DNA of 64,000 nt from RPQJ01 sp963793005 (GTDB taxonomy: Bacteria; Pseudomonadota; Gammaproteobacteria; Steroidobacterales; Steroidobacteraceae). The stretch spans positions 2,418,001-2,482,000 of the forward strand of contig CAWBYP010000002.1 in the NCBI GenBank assembly GCA_963793005.1, given 5' to 3'. Made by a program: the position numbers and the translations under genes. Of this stretch, positions 9,223 to 19,300 are shown in pieces; position 1 is the stretch's first letter, and each line of letters opens with the position of its first letter. The notes below the pieces were generated by a model. That model was not told the DNA's origin, ran no database searches, and worked only from the letters and a program-made list of their open reading frames with translations.

Positions 9223-10292
9223 CTCGCGTCGTCATCCAGCACCCGGGCGATGGTGGCCTCGGTGCGTGACATTGTCTCCAGCCAGCGCATGGCCCGGCCG
9301 ATCTCCTCGCGATGATCGCGTCGCGCCTGGTTCAGCAGCTGGGCGCGCAATGCCGGGCTGTAGTCGTAGTCGGGTGACTTGGAGTAGTGCGCCAGGACCG
9401 GGCTCGAGCCCACCTGAGCCAGCCACTCTGCGCTGACCTGCAAGCCCAGGTGGCCGGTGATGCGTTGCATTTCCAGCTCGATCCCGGACAGCAACCTGTC
9501 GAAGTCCACGGCAAGCAGCCGTTCGGGGAACTGGTCGAGGATCTCGCGGCGGGTCAACGATTCGGCGAGCCAGCTCATCGCTGCAAGTTCCCCGGGCGAC
9601 AGCGCATGCAGCGGGCCGATCGGCGTCGCTATGTGCGAGCGCAGGCGATGCATGCGCTCCACACCGTGGCCGCGCAGGTCCGCTGGTGAGTTCTGCCCTG
9701 CGAGCAGTGTGGCGAGGTAAGGCTCGGCGCGCAGGTTCAGGTAGACCGCGCGCGACGAGTCCCGGCACTGCAGCAACCATGGTGCCATGCGTGCGGTGAC
9801 GCTGGTGGCCTTGACCACCACGCAGCGCGTTGAAGCGTATCCACGACTCCACAGGCGGATCAGTGTGTCGAGCACACGCTCGAACTGCGACTCGCTCAAC
9901 AGTGACTCCGGCTGTCCCAGCGCGTCGCCTGCGTCAGCCAGCGTCCGCAACGGCAGCGGTTCCCGCAGCGACAGCACCGAGCCGGTCGTGTCGAGCAGCC
10001 GGCTGAGCAGCGTCGAGCCCACATGCCCGGTGTGCAGGATGTAGTGCAGTGGCCGGGGGACCTGCACGAGCTGCGCGCCGGCGATCACGCTCTCGAGCGG
10101 TTGCCAGGCGCCCCTGGTGCCGGGCGTCAGTATCCGGTCGTCTAGAAAACTGGCCGCCCGGTAAGCGGATTCATCGAGCGCGATCTGCAGGACGCAGGAA
10201 CGAATGAGGTCAAGCTTCTGCGGATACGAATCCGGCGAATCGGGCAGCCCCGACATCAGGTCGGTCGTCGAGCCAGTCTGGCGTGTTTCCAT
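9219..10292 (-). CDS. sulfotransferase-like protein
   Basis: A 357-residue protein with a PAPS-type P-loop, ILHTGHVGSTLLSRLL, near residue 85. A later LNLRAEPYLA segment lies in the position of the 3'-phosphate loop. The open frame extends back to 10520, but that part is arginine- and proline-rich without family character. I chose the ATG at 10292, giving the start METRQTG. It probably moves a sulfuryl group from PAPS to a small molecule or glycan, though many family members of this kind are uncharacterised. It converges on the PKHD dioxygenase with overlapping stop codons. Confidence 0.75.
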   Translation of the reverse strand: METRQTGSTTDLMSGLPDSPDSYPQKLDLIRSCVLQIALDESAYRAASFLDDRILTPGTRGAWQPLESVIAGAQLVQVPRPLHYILHTGHVGSTLLSRLLDTTGSVLSLREPLPLRTLADAGDALGQPESLLSESQFERVLDTLIRLWSRGYASTRCVVVKATSVTARMAPWLLQCRDSSRAVYLNLRAEPYLATLLAGQNSPADLRGHGVERMHRLRSHIATPIGPLHALSPGELAAMSWLAESLTRREILDQFPERLLAVDFDRLLSGIELEMQRITGHLGLQVSAEWLAQVGSSPVLAHYSKSPDYDYSPALRAQLLNQARRDHREEIGRAMRWLETMSRTEATIARVLDDDAS

Positions 10293-10449
10293 GTCGCGTC
10301 GCCCTGCAGGTCGTGACTCCGCCAGCCGGGCCGGTGGGTCGGGATTGCGGACCGCCTGGCCCGTCGAATGCAGGGATTCTATTGGACTATCGAATGACCG
10401 GGTGCCTGAATCAACGAGGCTTGGTAATGTTCGGAGCATCAGGTCATGG

Positions 10450-10465
10450 AGGAGGGGAGTTGATG
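10450..10465 (+). promoter_or_regulatory. strong ribosome-binding site for the Tat-exported reductase
   Basis: AGGAGGGGAG-type sequence (10449-10459) precedes ATG 10463. It fixes the start against a 60-codon longer open frame upstream and makes the Tat signal the true N terminus. Confidence 0.85.
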
Positions 10466-11389
10466 GACCACCGATACGACCGCAGGACTTTCTGCCAGGC
10501 GATCGGCGCCGCCGCAGCACTTGTCGCCATCGCGCCGGTGCGCGGCGAGGCCGATCCTGCCGGCATGCTCACGCGCCCCATTCCGTCCACCGGCGAGCGT
10601 CTCCCGGTCATCGGGCTCGGGACCTCGGGTGTGTTCGACGTGGGCGCGGATCCTGGCGAGCGCGCGCCGCTGCGGGAGGTGCTCGACATCCTCATGGGGT
10701 CCGGCGGCTCTCTGCTGGACACCTCGCCCATGTACGGGCGTGCCGAAGAGGTTGCGGGTGACCTCATCGCAGCCCAGCAGCTCAGGTCGCGCATGTTCCT
10801 GGCCACAAAGGTCTGGACGCGGGGGCGCGAGGCCGGCCTCGAGCAGATCGAGACGTCGATGAAGCTTCTCCGGTCGCCAAGGCTCGACCTGGTGCAGGTC
10901 CACAACCTGGTGGACCTGGACACGCAGCTCGCCACCCTGCGTGGACTGAAAGAGCAGGGACGCGTGCGTTACATCGGGGTCACGCACTACACCGTGTCGT
11001 CCCACGATGAGCTCGAGCGCGTCCTGAAAAAGGAACAGCTGGATTTCGTACAGCTCAACTACTCGATCGGTACGCGTGAGGCCGAGCAGCGACTGCTGCC
11101 GCTTGCTGCGGAACGCAAGGTGGCTGTGCTGGTGAATCGGCCATTCGAGGACGGCGCGCTCTTCGATCGCGTGCGTGGCCAGGCGCTGCCGGCCTGGGCA
11201 GCCGAGATCGACTGCGAGTCCTGGGCGCAGTTCTTCCTCAAGTTCATTGTTGGCTACCCGTCGGTCACCTGTGTCATACCGGCGACCTCCAAGCCACGGC
11301 ACATGCGCGACAACGCCGCAGCCGGCCACGGGCGGATGCCCGATCGGGAAATGCGCGAGCGAATGGCAAACTACGTAGCCTCGCTCTGA
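10463..11389 (+). CDS. aldo/keto reductase with Tat signal
   Basis: A 308-residue protein. The N terminus holds DRRTFCQAIG followed by an Ala-rich hydrophobic stretch ending near Gly28-Glu29, a twin-arginine export signal. The mature part is an aldo/keto reductase barrel with the tetrad Asp86 (LLDTSPMYG), Tyr91, Lys116 (LATKVW) and His147 (LVQVHN). Tat export implies that it folds with its NAD(P)H cofactor in the cytoplasm or has taken on another redox role in the periplasm. The stop overlaps the start of the next gene (TGATG), so the two are translationally coupled. The substrate is unknown. Confidence 0.88.
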   Translation: MDHRYDRRTFCQAIGAAAALVAIAPVRGEADPAGMLTRPIPSTGERLPVIGLGTSGVFDVGADPGERAPLREVLDILMGSGGSLLDTSPMYGRAEEVAGDLIAAQQLRSRMFLATKVWTRGREAGLEQIETSMKLLRSPRLDLVQVHNLVDLDTQLATLRGLKEQGRVRYIGVTHYTVSSHDELERVLKKEQLDFVQLNYSIGTREAEQRLLPLAAERKVAVLVNRPFEDGALFDRVRGQALPAWAAEIDCESWAQFFLKFIVGYPSVTCVIPATSKPRHMRDNAAAGHGRMPDREMRERMANYVASL

Positions 11390-12639
11390 TGCGGGCCTGG
11401 CTCGGCCGCCTGGCGGTCAGGCCGGAGGAACGGGTGACGATCGCCGCCGCGTTCCTGCTCTTCTTCTGTGTGCTGTGCGGCTATTTCATGTTGCGGCCGG
11501 TGCGCGAGACGATCGGCACGGTGCTCGGTGAGCGCGAGGTCGAGGACCTGTTCGTTGCCACTGCGCTGGCTTCGATCGCCGTGGTGCCGCTGTACGGGTG
11601 GGCCTGCGCCCGGCTGCCGCGTGCGACCGTGCTGGCCTCCGTCTACGGCATTTTCGGCGTGTCGCTGCTGGTGCTGGCCATGGTCATGCAGGCAGATCCA
11701 CGGGAGCTTGCCGCCGCGAAATTCTTCTACGTGTGGATCAGCGTATTCAACCTGTTCGTCGTGTCCGTATTCTGGACATTGATGGTCGATCGAATGGACG
11801 ACGAACGCGCGCGGCGGTTGTTCGGTATCGTCGCGGCGGGCGGGACCACTGGCGGCCTCGTGGCTCCGGTTGCCACGGACCTGCTGATCGTGCCGATCGG
11901 CCGCACGGGGATCCTTGTCGTCTCGGCCTGCCTGTTCGGTGTCGCCATCCTCTGCCAGGCACTGCTGCTGCGGAGCCTGCGCCGGGACCCGGCAGCCGCG
12001 CGTTCGGTCGGCCTCGAGCGGCCGATCGGCGGCAACCCGTTTGCCGGCATTACCCTGGTGCTGCGCTCACCGTACCTGCTCGGGTTCTGCGCGTTTGTGC
12101 TGTTGCTGGCCTCGACCACGACCTTCCTGTATTTCGAGCAACTGCGGCTGGTTACCGAGACGTTTCCGGACGAGAACCAGCGGACGCAGGTCTTCGCGCG
12201 CATCGACTTCACGGTGCAGGCGCTGACGCTCGCAACCCAGGTGTTCTTCACCGGAGCCATCGCGCGCCGGCTCGGCATTGCGGTGTTGTTGTGCTCGGTG
12301 CCGATCGCGATGATGGGCGGCTTCCTGGCCCTGGCCGTGGTTGCCAATTTCTGGGTGCTGGCCATCGTGATGATCGTGCGGCGGGCCGGCGAGTACGCGC
12401 TGACGAGGCCGGGGCGGGAGATCCTGTTCACTTCGGTCGATACCGAGGCCAAGTACAAGGCGAAGAACCTGATCGACGTGGTCGTCTACCGGGGCGGCGA
12501 CGCGCTCTCGGCGCAGCTGCGCGGTGGCCTGCGAGCGAGCGAAATGACGGTTGCCTCGCTCGCGCTGGTCGGTGCAGGCATCGCCTTCGTCTGGGCACTG
12601 GTCGGCTACTGGCTTGCGCGGCGCCACTCAAGGGGCTGA
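11389..12639 (+). CDS. MFS / ATP-ADP carrier-like membrane protein
   Basis: A 416-residue membrane protein with about twelve hydrophobic segments. The N-terminal FMLRPVRETIG motif and the later GIVAAGGTTGGLVAP and DTEAKYKAKNLIDVVVYRGGD segments are typical of bacterial proteins annotated as MFS or Npt1/Npt2-like translocases. Free-living bacteria that carry this family are not known to import ATP with it, so the substrate is open. It is coupled to the Tat-exported aldo/keto reductase by a one-base overlap. Its 3' end overlaps the convergent PNPOx-family gene by 12 nt. Confidence 0.8.
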   Translation: MRAWLGRLAVRPEERVTIAAAFLLFFCVLCGYFMLRPVRETIGTVLGEREVEDLFVATALASIAVVPLYGWACARLPRATVLASVYGIFGVSLLVLAMVMQADPRELAAAKFFYVWISVFNLFVVSVFWTLMVDRMDDERARRLFGIVAAGGTTGGLVAPVATDLLIVPIGRTGILVVSACLFGVAILCQALLLRSLRRDPAAARSVGLERPIGGNPFAGITLVLRSPYLLGFCAFVLLLASTTTFLYFEQLRLVTETFPDENQRTQVFARIDFTVQALTLATQVFFTGAIARRLGIAVLLCSVPIAMMGGFLALAVVANFWVLAIVMIVRRAGEYALTRPGREILFTSVDTEAKYKAKNLIDVVVYRGGDALSAQLRGGLRASEMTVASLALVGAGIAFVWALVGYWLARRHSRG

Positions 12640-13266
12640 CACACCAGCCCCCTGTGCCCGGCGCTCCAGGTCCTCTAGCCGACTGGTCAGTTCGGCGATC
12701 TTGCGATCGCGCTCCTCGATCGACGCCGCCACGTCGGACGCCTCGAAACGCTGCGGAATGTGCTGCGGGCAGTTCGCGTCCCACGCGGATACTGCGAACA
12801 CGATCGCCTGCTCCGGGCGGGCCTTGTAACCCTCTGGCATCAGGGACCTAACGAGATCCGCGTCCTCGACGACGCGAGACTCTCCCCACAGCTTGATGCG
12901 CTGGCGGTGCGCGTAGTCGATCAGGAACAGGAAGGCCCTGGGATTTTCGGCCAGGTTGCCCTGCGAGATGAACTGGCGGTTGCCGCGGTAGTCGGCGAAG
13001 GCGAGCGTTCGCTCATCGAGCACGCGCAGGAACCCGGGCGGGCCGCCGCGATGCTGGATATAGGGCTGCCCGTCGGCGCTGGCCGTGCCGAGGAATATGC
13101 TGGTCTGCGCCGCGATGAACTCGGCGAGGTCGGGGGTGATCGTCGTCGACCAGCCCCGCCCCGCCTCCATTCGCGCATACGACTCGCGCGAGCCCTTGCG
13201 CTCCTGGATCGCCTTCACCACGGGCGTGAAGGCGATGTCGCTGGCGTATGTGCGATCGACGGTCAC
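12628..13266 (-). CDS. pyridoxamine 5'-phosphate oxidase family flavoprotein
   Basis: A 212-residue protein with a split-barrel FMN-binding domain. The characteristic run is FLGTASADGQPYIQHRGG and FADYRGNRQFISQGNL. The C-terminal 40 residues (EERDRKIAELTSRLEDLERR) form a probable coiled coil. It resembles the general PNPOx-like group rather than biosynthetic PdxH. It follows the AhpD-like gene with a 4-nt overlap, so they form a two-gene operon. Both probably handle oxidised or electrophilic small molecules, and the divergent LysR regulator is a likely controller. Confidence 0.88.
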   Translation of the reverse strand: MTVDRTYASDIAFTPVVKAIQERKGSRESYARMEAGRGWSTTITPDLAEFIAAQTSIFLGTASADGQPYIQHRGGPPGFLRVLDERTLAFADYRGNRQFISQGNLAENPRAFLFLIDYAHRQRIKLWGESRVVEDADLVRSLMPEGYKARPEQAIVFAVSAWDANCPQHIPQRFEASDVAASIEERDRKIAELTSRLEDLERRAQGAGVSAP

Positions 13267-13814
13267 GCCGCGTTGCGCGCGTGGGCGACCGGAAAGTCGA
13301 TCGTGGTCTGCGCGACCTCGTTGACGTAGTTCGTGAGCGTATTGAGCGCCACGTGCAGCACGATCTCGACGACGTCGGCGTCCGAGTAGCCGGCGAGCCT
13401 GACGGCGGCGAGGTCGGCGTCCGAAACGTGACCACGCGCCTCGACCACCTTCGTAGCGAACTCGACCGCCGCGGCCGCCTTGGCGTCCGTCGAGGTGCCG
13501 TCGCGATTCGCGGCGATCTCGACATCGGTGAGGCCCACCATCTTCTTGCCTATGAACGAGTGCGCGGAGGTGCAGTACCCGCAGCCGTTGTACTCCGCGA
13601 CGGCCAGCGCGATTCGCTCGCGGGTGCGCGCGTCGAGCGAGCCCTTGCCCAGGGCCCCGCTCAGTCCGAGGTATCCCTCGAGCGCGGCCGGGCTCAGGGC
13701 GACCAGCCGGAAGAGATTCGGCGCGCTGCCGAGCCTGGCCTTGACGCCCTCCAGCAGCGGCTGGGAGGCGGCGGGAGCGGTCTCGACGCTGGCCGGGAAG
13801 TTGATACGGGACAT
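13263..13814 (-). CDS. carboxymuconolactone decarboxylase/AhpD-like peroxidase
   Basis: A 183-residue all-helical protein of the CMD/AhpD family. The redox motif is CGYCTSAHS (Cys78, Cys81, His85), the pattern of the alkylhydroperoxidase branch rather than of true carboxymuconolactone decarboxylase. It is the first gene of an operon with the PNPOx-like gene. The intergenic region to the divergent LysR gene carries two inverted repeats that could regulate both. Confidence 0.9.
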   Translation of the reverse strand: MSRINFPASVETAPAASQPLLEGVKARLGSAPNLFRLVALSPAALEGYLGLSGALGKGSLDARTRERIALAVAEYNGCGYCTSAHSFIGKKMVGLTDVEIAANRDGTSTDAKAAAAVEFATKVVEARGHVSDADLAAVRLAGYSDADVVEIVLHVALNTLTNYVNEVAQTTIDFPVAHARNAA

Positions 13815-13920
13815 GACAGTGATCTCCTGGGTAAGTGGCTGGTTTGTCCTGCGAGCAGCGCAGCGCTGTCCACGGGCAAAGTGTGCATTAGGTTGATTGG
13901 CGCGATAATATGATTTGAAT

Positions 13921-13947
13921 GCAATTCATAATTGCTGTAATAGCAAT
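13921..13947. promoter_or_regulatory. overlapping inverted repeats, likely LysR operator
   Basis: Two perfect inverted repeats lie in an AT-rich island between divergent genes: GCAATT-N3-AATTGC (13921-13935) and ATTGCT-N5-AGCAAT (13931-13947). The second contains a T-N11-A spacing (13933 to 13945), the classical LysR-family pattern. They end seven bases before the chosen LysR start codon, which suits autoregulation. Confidence 0.65.
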
Positions 13948-13953
13948 AAAGAC

Positions 13954-14844
13954 ATGGATCGTTTTTCCGCAATGAAAGCCTTCGTGAGCGTGGCCGATGC
14001 CCGCGGATTCGCGCCGGCGGCGCAGCGGCTCGGCGTATCCGCATCCGCGGTGACCCGGCTGGTGGCGCGGCTGGAGGAAGGGCTCGGCATCCGTCTGCTG
14101 CAAAGGACGACGCGCTCTGTCTCCTTGACCGACGCCGGCGCCCGCTACCTGGAGCGGGCACGCCGCATCCTCTCCGAGCTCGAGGAGGCGGAGGATTCGG
14201 CGCTGGCCGAGCGCGCTCGACCTACGGGTCGGCTGGTCGTCTCGGCGCCTGGCATGTTCGGCCGCCTGCACGTGAGTCCGCTCATGTGCCGCTACCTGAC
14301 CGAGTATCCGGATGTCGTCGGCGAACTGACGCTGTCCGATCGCATGGTGAGCCTCGTCGAGGACGGCATCGATCTCGCAGTGCGAATCGGGAACCTGGCG
14401 GACTCGTCGCTCATCGCGCGCAAGGCCGGGTCGACCCGCCGGGTGGTGGTCGCGTCGCCGGCCTATCTCGCCAGGCATGGCGAGCCGGCAACACCTCAGG
14501 ACCTGGTCCGGCACCGGACGATCCAGTTCAATCCGCTCGCAATTACACCCGACTGGTCGTTCAGCGATCACGGCGACGAGCTTCGCGTCTCGCTCGCTTC
14601 GCACTACGTCACCAACAGTGCGGATCCGGCGCTATGGCACGCCGAGCACGACGGTGGTCTGACGCTCGCGCTTTCTTACCAGGTGGCCGACGCCGTCAGG
14701 GAGGGCCGCCTGCGCATCGTGCTTGAGGGTTTCGAGCCACCCCCGCTGCCGATCCACTTCGTCTATCCATCATCGCGTCTGCTCTCCGCCAAGGTCCGGG
14801 CGTTCATCGAGCTGGCCGCGGCCAGCTGCGACTGGCGGTTCTGA
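13954..14844 (+). CDS. LysR-family transcriptional regulator
   Basis: A 296-residue regulator. The N terminus is a winged helix-turn-helix (MKAFVSVADARGFAPAAQRL, then SASAVTRLVARLE), followed by the effector domain from about residue 85. I chose MDRFSAMKAF at 13954 because homologues start this way. The frame runs 13 codons further upstream, but those would lie inside the operator. It is divergent from the AhpD/PNPOx operon, the usual position of a LysR protein controlling its neighbour. The effector is unknown. Confidence 0.92.
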   Translation: MDRFSAMKAFVSVADARGFAPAAQRLGVSASAVTRLVARLEEGLGIRLLQRTTRSVSLTDAGARYLERARRILSELEEAEDSALAERARPTGRLVVSAPGMFGRLHVSPLMCRYLTEYPDVVGELTLSDRMVSLVEDGIDLAVRIGNLADSSLIARKAGSTRRVVVASPAYLARHGEPATPQDLVRHRTIQFNPLAITPDWSFSDHGDELRVSLASHYVTNSADPALWHAEHDGGLTLALSYQVADAVREGRLRIVLEGFEPPPLPIHFVYPSSRLLSAKVRAFIELAAASCDWRF

Positions 14845-14867
14845 CGCATCGGTCAGATGAGGGGTAG

Positions 14868-16325
14868 TCAGTTCAGCGGTGGCGGCAGGGCGCTGGCCGG
14901 CGGTGCTGCGGGCGTGCTGCCAGTCATGCTGTCAGCCTCGCTGACCCAGCCACCGCCCATCGCCTTGTAGATATTCACCGCCGAGACGAACAGCTGCGCG
15001 CGCGTTCCGGCCAGGTTCAGTTCGGCCGGAAAGAGAGCCTGCTCGGCCTGCAGCACCGTGCTGTAGTCGGTGTAGCCGCCGTCGAAGAGCGCACGCGCCA
15101 GGTGAGTGTATTCCTGCAGTGAGGCCACCAGCCGGACCTGGGCCTGCAATTGCTCGTGCAGCTTGCTGTTCGCGACCAGCGCATTGTCGACGTCCGCAAA
15201 TGCATTTCGGATCGAGAGCTTGTAGTTCTCCAGCGCCGCGCGCTGTGCCGCTTCGGCCTGGGCCACCTGCCCGCTGACTGCACCAAAGCTGAAGATCGGG
15301 CCGATCACGGAACCTGAATAACTCCACACGCGGCTGCTGCCCTGGAACAGGTTGGACAGGTCGCTGCTGACGTCGCCATAGCTGCCGGTCAACGAAATGG
15401 TCGGGAAGTACAGTGCCTTGGCCGCGCCGATCTGCGCATTGGCGGCGATGAGTTGCTGCTCGGACTGCAGCAGGTCGGGCCGACGCTCCAGCAAATCGGA
15501 AGGCAGGCCCGCCGGCACCGACGGCAGCACCAGCTCGTCTACTGTCTTGCCACGAGCGATGTCACCGGGATTGCGTCCGATCAGCACCGCGAGCGAATTC
15601 TGGGTCTGCGCGATTTGCGATTCGAGCAGCGGAATCTGCGCCGCCGCGGACTCGTACTGCGATTGGGCCTGCGCCACGTTCATCTGCGACACCTGCCCAT
15701 ACTGGAACTGCAGCTTGAACAGGTCCACCGAGTCGGCATAGGTCTTCAACGTGCGTTCGGCGACTTCCAGTTGTGCGTCCAGGCCGCGCAATTGCAGGTA
15801 GGCGTTGGTGACCGAGGCCACCACGGACAGCACGACCCCGCGCCGCGCTTCACTGGTGGCCAGTACATCGGCCAGCGCCGCTTCGCTCTGGCGGCGGATG
15901 CGTCCCCACAGGTCGATTTCCCAGCTCGCCGACAGTGCGGCCTGGTAGGAGGTGGCCGGGTTCGGGTAGTCGGGGAGTTGCGACGCGAAGGACGGCTCGC
16001 GAGTGCGCTCCTGCCCGCCCCCGGCGCCGTAGCCGACCAGCGGGAAGAACTGCGAACGCACCTGTGGCAGCAGGGCAGCAGCCTGCTCGACGTTGGCGGT
16101 GGCGATCACGATGTTGCTGTTGTGCGCCAGCGCCTCGGTGACCAGGCCGTCGAGCACCGGGTCGTCGAACTGCTGCCACCAGAGCGTGTCGGCGCTGTCG
16201 ACTGCATCCTTCGTCGCGTACTGGAACGAGCCAGGTGCCTGGATCCCGGGCCGCTTGTAATCTGGCCCCAGCGTGCAACCCGCGACAAGTGCGGCGGCAA
16301 CTGCGGTGGCAAACAGGAGCCGCAC
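14868..16325 (-). CDS. NodT-family outer-membrane lipoprotein of RND efflux
   Basis: A 485-residue OprM/NodT-type channel. The signal peptide ends in the lipobox LVAGC (mature Cys16), followed by TLGPDYKRP, a classic start for this family. Repeated long helical segments correspond to the alpha-barrel tunnel. It is the last gene of the adaptor-pump-channel operon and begins directly after the pump stop codon. It should trimerise in the outer membrane and connect with the AcrB-like pump. Confidence 0.95.
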   Translation of the reverse strand: MRLLFATAVAAALVAGCTLGPDYKRPGIQAPGSFQYATKDAVDSADTLWWQQFDDPVLDGLVTEALAHNSNIVIATANVEQAAALLPQVRSQFFPLVGYGAGGGQERTREPSFASQLPDYPNPATSYQAALSASWEIDLWGRIRRQSEAALADVLATSEARRGVVLSVVASVTNAYLQLRGLDAQLEVAERTLKTYADSVDLFKLQFQYGQVSQMNVAQAQSQYESAAAQIPLLESQIAQTQNSLAVLIGRNPGDIARGKTVDELVLPSVPAGLPSDLLERRPDLLQSEQQLIAANAQIGAAKALYFPTISLTGSYGDVSSDLSNLFQGSSRVWSYSGSVIGPIFSFGAVSGQVAQAEAAQRAALENYKLSIRNAFADVDNALVANSKLHEQLQAQVRLVASLQEYTHLARALFDGGYTDYSTVLQAEQALFPAELNLAGTRAQLFVSAVNIYKAMGGGWVSEADSMTGSTPAAPPASALPPPLN

Positions 16326-19300
16326 TCAGTGCTCCTCGGAGCGCCGGTGGGGTTCGGACGCGGGCGGTGGGGTTTCGCGGGCCTTTTCCTTGCGCCGTTC
16401 AGCCCAGCGGTCGAATACATAGAAGAACAACGGTACGTACAGCATCGCCAGCGTGGTTTCGCCAATCATGCCGCCGATGATTCCGGTGCCGATCGAATGG
16501 CGGGCATTCGCGCCCGCACCGACCGCGAGCGCCAGCGGCAGGCAGCCCACCGCGAAGGCCAGCGAGGTCATGATGATCGGCCGCAGCCGCTGCTCGCCCG
16601 CCAGCCTGGTCGCTTCCATGATGCTGTGGCCCTGCTTGCGGAAGTCCACCGCGGCGGTCACGCGCAGCACTGCGTTCTTCGCGCCCAGTCCGATCAGCAC
16701 CAGAAGGCCGATCTGGAAATACACGTCGTTTTCCAGGCCGCGAATGTAGTTCACCAGCAGCGCACCGAGCACGCCGAAGGGGATGGCCGTCATTACCGCG
16801 CCGGGCAGCGTCCAGCTCTCGTATTGTGCCGCGAGCACCAGGAACACGATCAGCAGCCCGAAGGCGAAGGCGAGCATCGAGGTGCCACCGGACTGCTTCT
16901 CGTCGTAGGCCAGCCCGGACCACGCGGCGGTATATTGCGGTGGCAGTGACGTGGCCAGGTCTTCCATCGCGGCGATTGCCTGCCCCGAGCTGTAGCCTTC
17001 GGCGGCGCCGCCGATGATTTTCGCCGCCGGAAAGCCGTTGAAGTGAGGCAGGGTGTCCGGCCCCGAGGTCCAGCTGGTGTCGACTACTGCCGACAGCGGC
17101 ACCATGTCGCCGCGATCGTTGCGCGTGTACAGCCGCGTCAGGTCCGAAGGCTGCTCGCGATAGCGTGCCTCGGATTGCAGGATGACCCACCAGACCCGGC
17201 TGAACTGGTTGAACTGGCTGACGGTCAGCGAACCGAACTGCGCCTGGATGGCGCTGTAGACATCCTGCACCGGGATGCCCAGCAGCGTGGCCTTGTCGCG
17301 GTCGACAGCGGCGCGTAACTGCTGCGCGCTTGCGGTAAAGGTGCTGTTCAGCCCGGTCAGCTCGGGCCGCTGGCGTGCGCGCTCGAGGAAGGCACTGGTC
17401 TGCGCTTCGAGCTCCAGTGGTGAGCCGGCGGCGGTGTCCTGGATCCAGAACTCGAAGCCGCCGGTGCTGCCGATGCCCGGGATCGGCGGCGGCGCGATCG
17501 GCAGCACGACGCCTTCCTGGATCAGCTTGGCCTCCTTGAACAGCGTCACCAGGATGGCGCGCGCGTTCTGCTCCTTCGCGCTCTTGATCGAACCATAGCG
17601 CTCCTTGAAATCCTCGAAGGTGACGAAAAACGTGGCGGCGTTGTTCTTGAAACCCCCGTCGATCAGGCTGTAGCCCGTGACCATCGAGCGCGTGGCCACG
17701 CCCGGGATCTTCGCCAGTATCTCGTCCACGCGCTCGGCCACCGCCTGGGTGCGCTCGAGGCTGGCCGACTGCGGCATCACGATCGCGACGAACGCATAAC
17801 CCTGGTCTTCCTGCGGAACGAAGCTGGTGGGCAATTGCTGGAAAAGGTGCCAGATGCCCCACAGGAACACGCCCAGCAGCACGAAGGCGACCACCATGCG
17901 CTTGATGACGAACTCCACCGCGTGGCCGAAACCGGTCGTCACCCGGTCTACCTGCCGGTTGAACCACGCGAACGGGCCACGCTGCGGGGGCGGGTTGTGC
18001 CTGAGCAGCGTGGCGCACATCGCCGGCGTCAGGGTCAGCGCGATGAATCCCGATACTGACACCGATATCACGATCGTGATGGCGAACTGCTTGTACAACT
18101 GCCCGGTGGTGCCGGGCAGGAACGCCGCGGGAATGAATACCGAGGCCATGACCAGCACGACCGCCACCAGCGAGCTGCCGATCTCCTGCATCGAGCGGAT
18201 CGTCGCCTCCTTCGGCCCGATGTGGTGCTGCTGCATGTTGCGCTCGACGTTCTCGCACACCACGATGGCGTCGTCGACGACCATGCCGATGGCCAGGATC
18301 AGTCCGAACAGCGTCAGCAGGTTGATCGAGAAGCCCAGCGCCAGCATGCCGGCGAAAGTCGCGACCAGCGACACCACGATGGCCACGGCACAGATCACCG
18401 TAGTGCGGGGGCTCTGCAGGAACAGGTACACCACCAGTACCACCAGCACCATCGCTTCAACCAGCGTCTTGAGTACTTCCTCGATCGACAGGCGCACGAA
18501 ATCGTTCGTATCCAGCGCTACCGTGTAATCGATGCCTTCGGGAAAACGCGACTTCATGTCCTCGAGCGACTCGCGCACCGCCTTGGACACGACCAGCCCG
18601 TTCGCGCCGGGCTGCTGGTAGATGGCGATGAAGGTGGCCGGCGCGTTGTTGAGCCGCGTGTCGGCTATGTACTGGCGCAGGCCGACCTCGGCTCGCGCCA
18701 CGGCGCCAAGACGCACGATGGCGCTGCCGTCCGCGTCGGCGCGCAGGATGATGTTCTCGTACTGGCGGGGGCTGGTGAACTGGCCTTGCGTGACCACGGG
18801 GAACGTCAGCTCCACCGGCTCGGCATTCGGCTGCTGGCCCACCTGGCCGGCGCCGAACAACTGGTTCTGCTGGTTGACTGCGTTGGCGATGTCGCTGGTG
18901 GTGATGCCAAGCGAGGCCATGCGGTCGGGGTCCATCCAGATGCGCATCGCCTGGTCCGGCACGCCCATGATCTGCGCCTGGCCGGCGCCGGGTACGCGCT
19001 TCAACGCATCGAGCACGTAGACATTGGCGTAGTTGGCCACGTAGGCCGCGCTGTAGCGTGCAGCGTCGCCGGTGATCGCGATCAGCATCATGATCGTCGC
19101 GGACTTCTTCTGTACCGACACGCCGAGCTGCGTCACCTCCGACGGCAGCTGCGGCAGCGCCAGGTTGACGCGGTTCTGCACCTGCACCTGCGCGATGTCG
19201 GGGTCCGTGTCGAGCGAGAAGTACACCGTCAGCGTCAGCTGGCCGGTGGCAGAGCTGGAGGACGACATGTACAGCATGTTGTCCACGCCGTTGATCTGCG

